Below are positions 9,687 through 18,339 of a stretch of 64,000 nt of DNA, in pieces. Both the position numbers and the translations under genes were made by a program. The first letter of the stretch is position 1; every line of letters begins with the position of its first letter. Source of the DNA: Caproiciproducens sp. CPB-2 (GTDB lineage Bacteria; Bacillota; Clostridia; Oscillospirales; Acutalibacteraceae); NCBI RefSeq assembly GCF_036287215.1, contig NZ_CP142860.1, positions 1,054,001 to 1,118,000 of the forward strand, written 5' to 3'. The notes beneath the pieces are model-generated. The model saw nothing but the letters and a program-made list of their open reading frames with translations, was not told where the DNA came from and ran no database searches.

Positions 9687-10554
9687 ACCCGGGTGCTGGA
9701 TCAACTGCGTGGCGCCGGACGACGAGGAAATCAACAGCCTGATTGCCGACTTTCAGATTGAACCGGATTTCTTCCGCGCGGCCATGGACGAAGAGGAATC
9801 CTCCCATATCGACAAGGAAGACGAGAGCACGCTGATCATCATCGATATCCCGGTGATTGAAAAGGCCGGTAAAAATATTACGTATACCACCACGCCGGTC
9901 GGCATTATTCTGACGGAAAAAAACGTGATCACCGTTTCCACCAAGGAAAACCCGATTATCAATGAATTTTCTGAGGACGTTGTCAAGGGCGTTCAGACCA
10001 ACATGAAAACCCGCTTTGTCCTTCTTTTTATGCTGCGTGTCGCGTCACGGTATCTGCAATACTTAAAACAGATCGATAAGATCAGCAACTTTGTGGAGCG
10101 CGAGCTCCGCAAATCCATGAAGAATTCCGAGCTGATCCAGCTTCTGGATATTGAAAAATCCCTGGTGTACTTTTCTTCTTCGCTCAAAGCAAATGAAATT
10201 ACCATTGAAAAAATCATGCGCGGCCGCGTCGTCAAGCTTTACGACGACGATCAGGATCTGGTCGAGGATGTGCTGATAGAAGTAAAACAGGCAATCGAAA
10301 TGTCGAATATCCACCTCAACATTCTGTCCGGTACCATGGACGCGTTTGCTTCCGTGATCTCGAACAACCTGAACATCGTCATGAAGGTTCTGGCTTCCCT
10401 TACCCTCCTGATTTCCATCCCGACTGTTATTTCGGGCGTTTACGGCATGAATGTGAGCGGGATTCCGCTGACGAATTTCTGGTTCCCGGTATCGCTTTCC
10501 CTGGTTTGTATGGGGATTGCCTATTTGATACTGAGAAAGAAAAATATGTTTTAA
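9631..10554 (+). CDS. corA: CorA-family divalent metal ion transporter
   Basis: Pentameric inner-membrane channel for Mg2+ (Co2+/Ni2+ in some members). The 307-residue product has the typical acidic cytoplasmic funnel, the long helix rich in Lys/Glu (about residues 150-245), and two C-terminal membrane helices; the first ends with the diagnostic GMN motif in VYGMNVSG near residue 274. The ATG at 9631 has GGAG at a good distance; the ATG at 9622 abuts it. It sits alone between ftsZ and the fumarase-like gene, with its own promoter. Confidence 0.93.
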   Translation: MLSYYKTINGHISPIPSCEPGCWINCVAPDDEEINSLIADFQIEPDFFRAAMDEEESSHIDKEDESTLIIIDIPVIEKAGKNITYTTTPVGIILTEKNVITVSTKENPIINEFSEDVVKGVQTNMKTRFVLLFMLRVASRYLQYLKQIDKISNFVERELRKSMKNSELIQLLDIEKSLVYFSSSLKANEITIEKIMRGRVVKLYDDDQDLVEDVLIEVKQAIEMSNIHLNILSGTMDAFASVISNNLNIVMKVLASLTLLISIPTVISGVYGMNVSGIPLTNFWFPVSLSLVCMGIAYLILRKKNMF

Positions 10555-10568
10555 TTGATTCCGGTATA

Positions 10569-10625
10569 TGCTATAATAAATGAGAATAAAATAAATTGAT
10601 AGGGAACTGTAATACAGTTCCCTAT
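10569..10625 (+). promoter_or_regulatory. Extended -10 promoter and 27-base palindrome upstream of the fumarase-beta gene
   Basis: TGCTATAAT (10569-10577) is an extended -10 with a weak -35. About 20 bases downstream, ATAGGGAACTGT (10599-10610) and ACAGTTCCCTAT (10614-10625) form a perfect 12-base inverted repeat around AAT. There is no T-run after it, so an operator or a 5'-UTR hairpin is more likely than a terminator. Confidence 0.55.
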
Positions 10626-10646
10626 TCTGATAGTTGTGAGGTTAGC

Positions 10647-11177
10647 ATGGACAGACTGCAAATTCATACGAACGATATGGCACAGGCCGCCAAAACGCTG
10701 CGCGCGGGCGACAGGATTCTGCTGAGCGGCACGGTCTACACGGCGCGCGACGCCGCGCATAAGCGGCTGTTCGCCATGCTTGACAAGGGGGAGCCGCTCC
10801 CGTTCGGGCTGAAAAAAGCCGCGATTTATTACGCCGGACCGACACCCGCGCCGGATCACCTGCCGATCGGCGCGTGCGGGCCGACCACTTCCTCGCGCAT
10901 GGATGTGTTTGCGCCCCGCCTGCTGGATCTGGGCCTGAAATGCATGATCGGCAAGGGCGGACGCTCTTCAGAGGTAGTAGACGCTATCCGGCGCAACCAG
11001 GCGGTGTATCTGTGCGCGATCGGGGGCGCGGGGGCGCTTGCGGCGAAATGCGTCCGTTCCGTCAAGGTCCTTGCGTTTGAGGACCTTGGCTGTGAATCCG
11101 TGAAAGAGCTGCAGATAGAGGATTTTCCGCTGTTTACGGCAATCGACTGCTGTGGAGGCAGCCTTTTTGAGGTGTAG
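10647..11177 (+). CDS. Class I fumarate hydratase, beta-subunit (C-terminal) domain
   Basis: The 176-residue product matches the C-terminal swivel subunit of two-subunit Fe-S fumarases and L(+)-tartrate dehydratases. Recognisable segments are AGDRILLSGTVYTARDAAHKR, then GPTTSSRMD, IGKGG and a C-terminal ECxxGG-like CCGGSLF. The alpha subunit, which carries the [4Fe-4S] ligands, is not adjacent and not seen in the window, so activity would need a partner encoded elsewhere. The start follows GTGAGG; the first 17 residues of the longer frame cover the promoter hairpin and are excluded. It ends two bases before the metal-efflux gene, suggesting cotranscription. Confidence 0.85.
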   Translation: MDRLQIHTNDMAQAAKTLRAGDRILLSGTVYTARDAAHKRLFAMLDKGEPLPFGLKKAAIYYAGPTPAPDHLPIGACGPTTSSRMDVFAPRLLDLGLKCMIGKGGRSSEVVDAIRRNQAVYLCAIGGAGALAAKCVRSVKVLAFEDLGCESVKELQIEDFPLFTAIDCCGGSLFEV

Positions 11178-11179
11178 CT

Positions 11180-12355
11180 ATGTTTCAGTTTTTAATTCGC
11201 TTGTTTGTGAAGGATTATCAGAAAACGGATGACAGCAAGGTGCGGGAACGCTACGGGAAATTTTCCGGCGCGGTCGGGATTGTGACGAATATCCTGCTGT
11301 TTCTCATGAAGATCACAACGGGGATTCTTTTTCACAGCATCGCGATCACCGCGGACGCCATCAACAACCTGTCGGATTCCGGCTCGGCCATCGTTACTCT
11401 GGTCGGCTTTAAGATGGCGGGAAAGCCCGCCGACGAGGAGCATCCGTACGGCCACGCGCGCATTGAATATCTTTCCGGCCTGATTGTGTCGTTTGCCATT
11501 CTGATGGTCGGCTTTCAGCTGGTTCAGAGTTCCTTCGATAAAATTCTGAACCCGGAGGACGCCGAATTCAGTCTGGTTTCCATCGGCGTGCTGGTTCTGT
11601 CGGCTTTGATCAAGCTGTGGCAGTGCCTGTTCTATAAAAAGGTCGGCGGCACCATCGGCTCCACCACCGTTTCCGCCAACGCGGCGGACAGCCTGAACGA
11701 CGTGTTTTCCACCCTGTCCGTGCTGGCCGGTATCCTCATCACCTATTTTACGGGCTTTAACCTTGACGGATACATGGGTGTGATCGTCGCCCTGCTCATC
11801 ATGATTACGGGCGTCCGGCTGATTGTCGAAACCAGCAATCCGCTTCTGGGGATGGCCCCTACCAAGGAACTGGTGGATGAAATCTACGCCAAAATCATGA
11901 GCTACAACGGGATTCTGGGGATTCACGACCTGAATGTCCACAATTACGGCCCCATGCGCTGCTTTGCCTCCGTTCACTGCGAGGTCTCCGCCGAACAGGA
12001 TATCATGGTGAGCCATGATATCATCGACAATATCGAACGGGATTTTCTCAGCGAAAAGGGAATCCACCTCGTGATCCACCTTGACCCGATTGTGACGGAC
12101 GACGAGCGCACCAACCAACTGAAAAAGCAGGTTATGGAGATCATCAAAGGGATTTCTCCGGAAATCAGCATGCATGATTTCCGTGTGGTGTGGGGCACCA
12201 CCCACTCCAACCTGATTTTTGACGTCTGCGTTTCCTTCGCGTTCCCCCTGAGCGACAGCGAGCTGACCCGGCGGATTACGGAGGAGATCAGTAAGCTCGA
12301 CCCGACCTATTTTGTGGTCCTTACCGTCGACCACAGCTATGTTCCGGAGCCATAA
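11180..12355 (+). CDS. Cation diffusion facilitator (CDF) metal efflux transporter
   Basis: Proton-coupled exporter of Zn2+, Mn2+, Fe2+ or a similar metal. The 391-residue product has about six membrane helices in the first 215 residues, with the metal-site patterns DAINNLSD in helix 2 and ADSLND in helix 5, the HPYGHARIEY loop between, and a cytoplasmic domain with HDLNVHNYG and histidine-rich positions. The C-terminus is longer than in the shortest CDF proteins, with an extra ferredoxin-like repeat. Metal specificity cannot be read from sequence. Possible operon with the fumarase-beta gene. Confidence 0.93.
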   Translation: MFQFLIRLFVKDYQKTDDSKVRERYGKFSGAVGIVTNILLFLMKITTGILFHSIAITADAINNLSDSGSAIVTLVGFKMAGKPADEEHPYGHARIEYLSGLIVSFAILMVGFQLVQSSFDKILNPEDAEFSLVSIGVLVLSALIKLWQCLFYKKVGGTIGSTTVSANAADSLNDVFSTLSVLAGILITYFTGFNLDGYMGVIVALLIMITGVRLIVETSNPLLGMAPTKELVDEIYAKIMSYNGILGIHDLNVHNYGPMRCFASVHCEVSAEQDIMVSHDIIDNIERDFLSEKGIHLVIHLDPIVTDDERTNQLKKQVMEIIKGISPEISMHDFRVVWGTTHSNLIFDVCVSFAFPLSDSELTRRITEEISKLDPTYFVVLTVDHSYVPEP

Positions 12356-12392
12356 CGCGCCGCCCGCAACAAAAAATTAACAATTCACCTAC

Positions 12393-12421
12393 TTGCATTT
12401 TTTAGGGGCTTGTATTAAAAT
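12393..12421 (+). promoter_or_regulatory. Promoter of htpG
   Basis: TTGCAT (12393-12398), 17-base spacer, TAAAAT (12416-12421), ending five bases before the CIRCE element; a SigA-type promoter controlled by a repressor overlapping the start point. Confidence 0.7.
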
Positions 12422-12425
12422 ACTT

Positions 12426-12452
12426 TTAGCACTTAAAACAAGAGAGTGCTAA
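12426..12452 (+). promoter_or_regulatory. CIRCE element (HrcA operator)
   Basis: TTAGCACTT-N9-GAGTGCTAA, one mismatch from the consensus TTAGCACTC-N9-GAGTGCTAA. It lies just downstream of the htpG -10, the usual position for HrcA repression of heat-shock genes. hrcA itself is not in the window. Confidence 0.95.
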
Positions 12453-12478
12453 AATTGATGGACAGAGGTAGGTTGATT

Positions 12479-14362
12479 ATGGCAGTAAAACAATTTAAAG
12501 CGGAATCCAAACGCCTTTTGGATTTGATGATCCATTCCATTTATACCCATCGCGAAATTTTTATGCGCGAGCTGATTTCCAATGCCAGCGACGCCATTGA
12601 CAAGCTTTATTACCGGACGCTGAGCGACGGCGACACCGGACTGAACCGGGATGATTTCTGCATTCAGATTATTCCGGATAAAGAAAACCGCACGCTGACC
12701 ATTACCGACAACGGCTGCGGCATGACGAAAGAGGAACTGGAAAACAACCTCGGCACCATTGCCAAGAGCGGCTCTCTGAATTTTAAAAAAGAAAACGAGC
12801 AGAAGGAAGATATTGAAATCATCGGCCAATTCGGGGTGGGCTTCTATTCCGCGTTCATGGTCAGCGAAAAGGTAACCGTCGTCAGCAAGCCGTACGGCGG
12901 GGAAGAGGCTTACCGCTGGGAAAGCAGCGGCACTGCGGGTTACACGATGGAGCCCTGCGAAAAGGAAGGCCACGGCACCGAAATCATTCTGAAGATCATG
13001 CCGAATACGGACGACAACAATTACGACGAGTATCTCGATTCCTATACCATCCGGAACCTTGTCAAGAAATATTCCGATTACATCCGCTACCCCATTAAGA
13101 TGGACGTAGAAAAAAGCCGTCTGAAAGAGGGCAGCAAGGATGAATACGAAACCTATACCGAAAACGAAACGCTGAACAGCATGGTCCCCATCTGGCGGAA
13201 AAATAAAAATGAGATCACCGAAGACGAGTACAATGAATTTTACAAGAGCAAATTCATGGACTACGTCAATCCGATCAGGGTGATTCATTCCAGCACCGAG
13301 GGCACCGCAACCTATAACGCCCTGATGTTCATTCCCGCCAAGGCGCCGATGAATTTCTACACCCGCGATTATGAAAAGGGCCTTCAGCTTTACTCCAACG
13401 GGGTGCTGATTATGGACAGGTGCGCGGACCTGCTGCCGGATTATTTCAGCTTTGTACGCGGCCTTGTCGACTCTCAGGACCTTTCGCTGAATATTTCCCG
13501 CGAAATGCTGCAGCATGACCGCCAGCTGAAAATCATCGCCGGACGTCTGGAAAAGAAAATCAAGTCCGAACTGGAAACGATGCTGGAAAACGAGCGCGAA
13601 AAATATGAGGAATTCTTCAAGAATTTCGGCCTGCAGCTGAAGTACGGTATTTATCAGGATTACGGCATGCATAAGGATGTCCTGCAGGACCTGCTGCTGT
13701 TCTACTCCTCCGGCGAAAAGAAGCTGGTCACGCTCAAGGAATACGTTTCCCGTATGAAGGAGGACCAGAAATATATTTATTACGCCTGCGGCGAAACCAC
13801 GGATAAGGTGGATATGCTCCCGCAGACCGAGGCTTTGAAGGACAAGGGCTATGAAATCCTTTATCTGACCGACAATGTGGACGAGTTCGCCCTGCGGATG
13901 CTGATAAAGTACGATGACAAGGAGTTCCGTTCCGTTTCCGCCGACGACCTGGGGCTGGAAACCGAGGAGGAAAAGAAGGAAGCCGCAAAGCAGGTGGAGG
14001 AGAACAAGGACCTGCTGACCTTTATGAAGGATGCTCTTGACGGCAAGGTCAAACAGGTGATCCTGTCGCAGAAGCTGAAAACGCATCCGGTATGCCTGTC
14101 CACCGACGGCGCGATCTCCATCGAGATGGAAAAGGTGCTCAACGCCATGCCGACGGATGAAAAGGTCACGGCGCAGCGGGTGCTGGAAATCAACGCGAAC
14201 CATCCGGTTTTCGCGAAGCTCCGCGAGCTTTACGAGAATGATAAAGATACCTTAAAGGAATACGCCTCCCTGCTGTATACGCAGGCCCTGCTGATCGAGG
14301 GCGTCAGCATCGACGACCCGGTCGCGTTTTCCAATCAGATCTGCGGCCTGATGACGAAATAA
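12479..14362 (+). CDS. htpG: Molecular chaperone HtpG (Hsp90)
   Basis: Dimeric ATP-dependent chaperone of the cytoplasm. The 627-residue product has the GHKL ATPase motifs in order: [25 protein letters not shown] and [14 protein letters not shown], then the middle domain with the catalytic-arginine segment [10 protein letters not shown], and the C-terminal dimerisation domain. The ATG at 12479 follows AGAGGTAGG; an upstream in-frame ATG at 12446 lies inside the CIRCE element and is rejected. The HrcA operator upstream puts it in the class I heat-shock regulon, unlike Bacillus subtilis htpG. Confidence 0.97.
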   Translation: MAVKQFKAESKRLLDLMIHSIYTHREIFMRELISNASDAIDKLYYRTLSDGDTGLNRDDFCIQIIPDKENRTLTITDNGCGMTKEELENNLGTIAKSGSLNFKKENEQKEDIEIIGQFGVGFYSAFMVSEKVTVVSKPYGGEEAYRWESSGTAGYTMEPCEKEGHGTEIILKIMPNTDDNNYDEYLDSYTIRNLVKKYSDYIRYPIKMDVEKSRLKEGSKDEYETYTENETLNSMVPIWRKNKNEITEDEYNEFYKSKFMDYVNPIRVIHSSTEGTATYNALMFIPAKAPMNFYTRDYEKGLQLYSNGVLIMDRCADLLPDYFSFVRGLVDSQDLSLNISREMLQHDRQLKIIAGRLEKKIKSELETMLENEREKYEEFFKNFGLQLKYGIYQDYGMHKDVLQDLLLFYSSGEKKLVTLKEYVSRMKEDQKYIYYACGETTDKVDMLPQTEALKDKGYEILYLTDNVDEFALRMLIKYDDKEFRSVSADDLGLETEEEKKEAAKQVEENKDLLTFMKDALDGKVKQVILSQKLKTHPVCLSTDGAISIEMEKVLNAMPTDEKVTAQRVLEINANHPVFAKLRELYENDKDTLKEYASLLYTQALLIEGVSIDDPVAFSNQICGLMTK

Positions 14363-14390
14363 ACACCGACTAATATCATCACAAAAATAG

Positions 14391-14494
14391 CTACAGCAAT
14401 TCCATATCAGATTGCGGGACAAAACACGTTTCTCTCCCGCCGAAGGCGGGGGAGAAACGTAATCTTGTTGCAGAATCAACTGGAAATGCTGTAG
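14391..14494. repeat. Nested 104-base inverted-repeat element (MITE-like or structured RNA)
   Basis: Outer arms CTACAGCAATTCCA (14391-14404) and TGGAAATGCTGTAG (14481-14494) match at 13 of 14 positions. Inside, ACGTTTCTCTCCCGCC (14426-14441) pairs with 14445-14460 at 15 of 16 around GAA. No coding capacity. It sits between convergent htpG and the transglutaminase gene; a small palindromic repeat family or an unusual terminator are both possible. Confidence 0.6.
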
Positions 14495-14511
14495 TTATTA
14501 TTTTACAAGCG

Positions 14512-14554
14512 AAAGCACCGGGAGCGGAATATCCATCCAATCCCGGTGCTTTTT
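14512..14554. terminator. Terminator between htpG and the transglutaminase operon
   Basis: AAAGCACCGGGA (14512-14523) pairs with TCCCGGTGCTTT (14541-14552), a perfect 12-base stem with T on one side and A on the other, so it can serve both converging transcripts. Confidence 0.85.
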
Positions 14555-14569
14555 GACCGTTTTGCGCGG

Positions 14570-17125
14570 CTAAATTAAATTGTCCAGGTACTTGAATGCG
14601 AAGCGCTTTGCCCTCGGCAGTCGTCCATAGCATTCGCGTGCCGTTTGTTCCGCATAGTCCGTCATCCTTTTTCGTTCCTTCTCCGTGATTCCCTGACGGC
14701 TGAACCGGGCTTTCAGCGCGAGACCGCCGATTTCCTCACTGATTTCTCCGCCGTATTCCGTGAGTTTTGTGAGATAGGCATAGACCGCGATTGCGGCCCT
14801 GTTGACGTCTGTGTGCTCAAATAATTTCAAACGGTGTGCTAATGCGATTCTGCGCTTTAACGCCGTACAGGCAGGCAAAAGGGCAATCAAAGCAATGATA
14901 AGGACAAGCGGCAAAGTGGAATTGCTCAGATCCGGGTTTTCCTGCGGCCCCGCGCCGGGGGCGGAGCTCGCGGATGGAGACGATTCGGTTTGCGCGGGCT
15001 GGGAGGAAGCGGTTTCCGGCTCGCTCTGCACGGCGCTTTCCGCGGATGGATTGCCGGATTCCGCGCTAAGAACCGGGGGCTGATTCACCGGATTGTTGTC
15101 CTGCGTCAGATTCCGGGCCGGATTGAAACCGGGCGTGACGTCGAACGGCTGCCAGCCCAGCCCGGGGGAATAAAGCTCCACCCAGGCGTGCGCCCGGCTG
15201 TCGGGGATATCCGCCCAGCCGTCGCTTCCCGCGTTCAAATAGTCCCCGGTCGTGACGATATAGCCCTCCGCATAGCGGGCCGGAACACCCATGGCCCGCA
15301 GCATGACGGCGGCGGCGGTGGCAAAATGGACGCAGTAGCCCTCGTGGCTTTCCGACAGGAAATAGTCGGCGAAGTCCCTGCCCTTCGGCGGTTTTTTCGG
15401 CGAAAGGGTATAGTAGCAGTGGTCGCTCAGATAGCGCTTGACTGCGTTGGCAATGCTGTCTACGGACGAATAAGAGTAGGAACTCGCTAAGTCCTGTACA
15501 AAGAATCCGTTCAGCCGCTCGTCCTGCTTCATCAGGCTCAATATTTCTTCTCTTGTACCCTGCGGCAGCTGCGTATATTTGTCGTACAGAAACAGGCGGT
15601 ACTCCTGCTCTTTGCTGACAAAGGTTTTGGTTTCCCCATCCAGTCTGTTCAGAAGTTGGTCGGGGAGCGTGCTTTTGTAATAATCCGCAATATTAGTGGA
15701 ATTCAGACTGTCCAGTCTGCTCTGCGCGTTTAAATAATCTGCCGCGCCCCTTGTCCGGAGCAGGGAATTCGGGGCCAGCGATAAAAGGATACTCCACGGA
15801 GTGGACCGGGTCGCCTCTTCCGACAGGGCGTATGCGTAAAAATTGTATTGACCGGTGCCGAAAAGAGCGCCGGAGCGGATAAACGCATCGTTGATAAACC
15901 GCACGCCCGAAATCTGCTGCGGGGTAGTGGTCAGGTTGTACGGCGCGTAAATGCATTGCTTTGCCGCCGCGACATTTTGAACCTGAATCCCAAACGGCTG
16001 AAAGTCCGGGGTATTCCCGCGGCGGGACAGGGAGGCGTACGCCCCGGATAGGTTCTGAACGTTCAAGCCGTCCAGCTTTTGGTTGATATCGGTGTAGTCG
16101 GAATCCGGCAGCAGCTCCCAGCTTGAGCCGGTATAGACGCTTCCGGCAAAGCTTTTCAGGTAGAGGGGATACGGCCGGTCCGTCTTGACGCGCAGGGCGG
16201 TTTTTCCGGTGAATTCCACTTTCCCGGCGCCGGACAGGTCCACATGGGAAACGTTTCCGGCAAAGGCTTTGCCGCCGTTCAAAAAGGTACCGTCCGTCGC
16301 GGTGTCGATCAGCTCCGTGCGCAGCTTTTCCGCCCCCTCGGGATGCCGGTAGCTCTGCGGGGGAAACGTGCTCATAATCAGCGCGAAGCTCAGCAGGACC
16401 GCCGGAATCATCAGCAGGCCGCTTCGGGATGATACCGCGTCGTTTCTGACGGAAAAGCCCTTCGCCTTGGCGGAGCCCTTCTTTTTTTCTGCAGACAGGC
16501 GCGTCAGAATCAGCAGCGTCCAGCAGAGAAACAGCAGAAGCACGGCGGGGAAATACGGCGTGATCGTAAAGGCCAGCGCCGCAAGCAAAAAGGGAAAAGT
16601 GGACAGAAAGGCCAGCCAGAAGCTCTTCCGTTTGATGACGGCGTTGCTCATCAGGCCCGTGACGGGGAACAGCACAAACAGCACAAACAGCGTGCATAGT
16701 TGGGAATACTGCGCCGCCGGGGCCAAAACAAGGTAGATGGGGAATTCAAAGTCGGAATGCTCCGCGTAGGCGGTCATCATCCGGTTGATGGTGATGAGGA
16801 AGCCCTGAAAGATCAATTGGCGCAGGTACCAGACCGCCGCGCAGTACGCCAGACAAAAGATTAGCAGCAACAGGGGCTGAAAGCGTTTAAAGGAATCAAT
16901 CAGCGCAAATACGGCGGTAAACAGCAGGGTGTAGGATAAAACCGTCAGGGGAAGCACGGGGAGCGCAAAGGCGGAAATAAAACACCAGCCCGCGCCGAAA
17001 ACGCCGGACAGGATCAGAATCAGCCGGAACACCGTGTTCCTTACGGGCGACGGCGTCTGTCCGCTCAGGCGGGGCGGGGAGATTTTCAGGCCGGGGGAAT
17101 CCGGCAGATGATTTTCAGTATTCAT
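14570..17125 (-). CDS. Membrane-anchored transglutaminase-like domain protein
   Basis: A protein of about 851 residues. The N-terminal 250 residues hold six to seven membrane helices, followed by a large extracellular region and a transglutaminase-like core near residues 600-690 with the Cys-His-Asp pattern: GYCVHFATAAAVMLRAMGVPAR, then RAHAWVELYSPGLGWQPFDVTPG. A Ser/Pro/Glu-rich linker, one more membrane helix and a cytoplasmic tail (DUF4129-like in position) close the protein. Start at 17125 follows AGGTGAG. It is the last gene of the MoxR-DUF58-transglutaminase operon, an arrangement widely seen in bacteria; protease or peptide-crosslinking activity is family knowledge, and the substrate is unknown. 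Confidence 0.9.
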   Translation of the reverse strand: MNTENHLPDSPGLKISPPRLSGQTPSPVRNTVFRLILILSGVFGAGWCFISAFALPVLPLTVLSYTLLFTAVFALIDSFKRFQPLLLLIFCLAYCAAVWYLRQLIFQGFLITINRMMTAYAEHSDFEFPIYLVLAPAAQYSQLCTLFVLFVLFPVTGLMSNAVIKRKSFWLAFLSTFPFLLAALAFTITPYFPAVLLLFLCWTLLILTRLSAEKKKGSAKAKGFSVRNDAVSSRSGLLMIPAVLLSFALIMSTFPPQSYRHPEGAEKLRTELIDTATDGTFLNGGKAFAGNVSHVDLSGAGKVEFTGKTALRVKTDRPYPLYLKSFAGSVYTGSSWELLPDSDYTDINQKLDGLNVQNLSGAYASLSRRGNTPDFQPFGIQVQNVAAAKQCIYAPYNLTTTPQQISGVRFINDAFIRSGALFGTGQYNFYAYALSEEATRSTPWSILLSLAPNSLLRTRGAADYLNAQSRLDSLNSTNIADYYKSTLPDQLLNRLDGETKTFVSKEQEYRLFLYDKYTQLPQGTREEILSLMKQDERLNGFFVQDLASSYSYSSVDSIANAVKRYLSDHCYYTLSPKKPPKGRDFADYFLSESHEGYCVHFATAAAVMLRAMGVPARYAEGYIVTTGDYLNAGSDGWADIPDSRAHAWVELYSPGLGWQPFDVTPGFNPARNLTQDNNPVNQPPVLSAESGNPSAESAVQSEPETASSQPAQTESSPSASSAPGAGPQENPDLSNSTLPLVLIIALIALLPACTALKRRIALAHRLKLFEHTDVNRAAIAVYAYLTKLTEYGGEISEEIGGLALKARFSRQGITEKERKRMTDYAEQTARECYGRLPRAKRFAFKYLDNLI

Positions 17126-17142
17126 GCGGCTCACCTGTTCCT

Positions 17143-18330
17143 TTATAGAATCAGGCCGGAAAGGCACTGCTGGATTTTTTCAGGATGGACCGTTGCCACT
17201 TCCGCGTTCATCGCGCGCAGCGCGTCCGCCAGCCGGAGCTGTTCGTCGTCCGTTTCTCCTCCGACAAAAAGCACGGTGATCTTTTCTCCGTTCGGCCGGT
17301 CACAAAGCTCCGTAAGCGCTTCGGTCAGTTTTCCCGTGATATAAACGGCGTGGGAAAAGCTTCCGGCGTCCTGCTCCGTCTTGCTGCGGGACTTCAGGAC
17401 ATACGGTTCCTCGCGGTAGGACTGCGCGGAAAGCAGGCTGTTCAGCAGAGAGGCCAGATCCTCGTCGCTTTGAATCAGCGACGTGTACAGCCGGTCCTCT
17501 TCTTTTCCGTACCATTCGATTCGGTGGATGATCCGGTTTTCCGTAAAGAAATGCGATAAAGAGGCGGCTGTTTCCATCAGTGCGTCCAGCGTCTCCATAT
17601 CTGGCGCGAGCAGCTCCAACAGCACCCGAATGCCGCTGTCGACCGGAAGGCTGAATTCCTTTACCATCAGCTCGTCCAGCTTGGAACTGAGCTTCCAGTG
17701 GATGCTGCGCAGGCGGTCGCCGCTGCGGAACGCGCGCACGTCGAAAATTTCAGACGGGTCGTCCCCCGGCTTTTCTTCCGAGTAGGTATTGCTTTCCGTG
17801 CCCGCGGCCGCCGTCATATCGATGGAAGAATCGACCGGATGCACCCGGGGAGCGATAAAGCATTCGGCCCGAAGGTCCGGTTTCCGGCTGATCTGAAATA
17901 TTCCGAGGGGGTCGTAGTACTGAAGCTGCGTCAGCTTTACCGTGATACGGCCGCAGTAGCGGGACTGCATCCGGTATTCCGCGGTCTGCTCCGAGCGGGC
18001 GTTCACCGGCGTGAACAGGGTTTGCTCCTGCCTTTCGCCGCTGAGCGAGTTTACACAGGAGAAGTGCAGCTTTGCGCGGAGCAGGGGAAAGGCGGACGCG
18101 CTCTTCAGGGTAATATACAGAGAAAATTCCTGATTTTTGTACGGGGTGACATTCTGCGCCGCAAGCTCCGCGGTTGTTTTGCGTACGGCGAGCACCAGAA
18201 ACAGCCACGAGAAGAACGGCAGGATGAGAATCAGCACCAGCGTAAAAAAGGCCAGATATTCTTTAAAAAAGATAAAGAAGAGAATTGCGGCGGCAAGCAC
18301 GGCGCAGTAGGCGGCACGACAGCGGAACAT
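17143..18330 (-). CDS. DUF58 domain protein (VWA-like), MoxR partner
   Basis: A 395-residue protein with two N-terminal membrane helices (about residues 8-48), an extracytoplasmic or beta-rich segment, and the DUF58 core around residues 195-240 containing GDDPSEIFDVRAFRSGDRLRSIHWKLSSK (the first and last parts are the recognisable family signature DxRxYxxGDxxRxIxW). DUF58 proteins contain a von Willebrand A-like fold and act with MoxR ATPases, probably in assembling or activating extracytoplasmic complexes. It overlaps nothing but lies 17 bases from the transglutaminase start and 9 from the moxR stop, so the three are co-translated from one mRNA. Confidence 0.88.
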   Translation of the reverse strand: MFRCRAAYCAVLAAAILFFIFFKEYLAFFTLVLILILPFFSWLFLVLAVRKTTAELAAQNVTPYKNQEFSLYITLKSASAFPLLRAKLHFSCVNSLSGERQEQTLFTPVNARSEQTAEYRMQSRYCGRITVKLTQLQYYDPLGIFQISRKPDLRAECFIAPRVHPVDSSIDMTAAAGTESNTYSEEKPGDDPSEIFDVRAFRSGDRLRSIHWKLSSKLDELMVKEFSLPVDSGIRVLLELLAPDMETLDALMETAASLSHFFTENRIIHRIEWYGKEEDRLYTSLIQSDEDLASLLNSLLSAQSYREEPYVLKSRSKTEQDAGSFSHAVYITGKLTEALTELCDRPNGEKITVLFVGGETDDEQLRLADALRAMNAEVATVHPEKIQQCLSGLIL

Positions 18331-18339
18331 GGCGCGCCC

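Noticed and set aside
11192..12334. 380-codon open frame antisense to the CDF gene
   Set aside because: The sense frame has membrane helices and metal-site motifs; the antisense product is His/Asp-rich with no domain.
12449..14203. 584-codon open frame antisense to htpG
   Set aside because: The sense frame has all Hsp90 motifs. The antisense frame is a consequence of codon bias.
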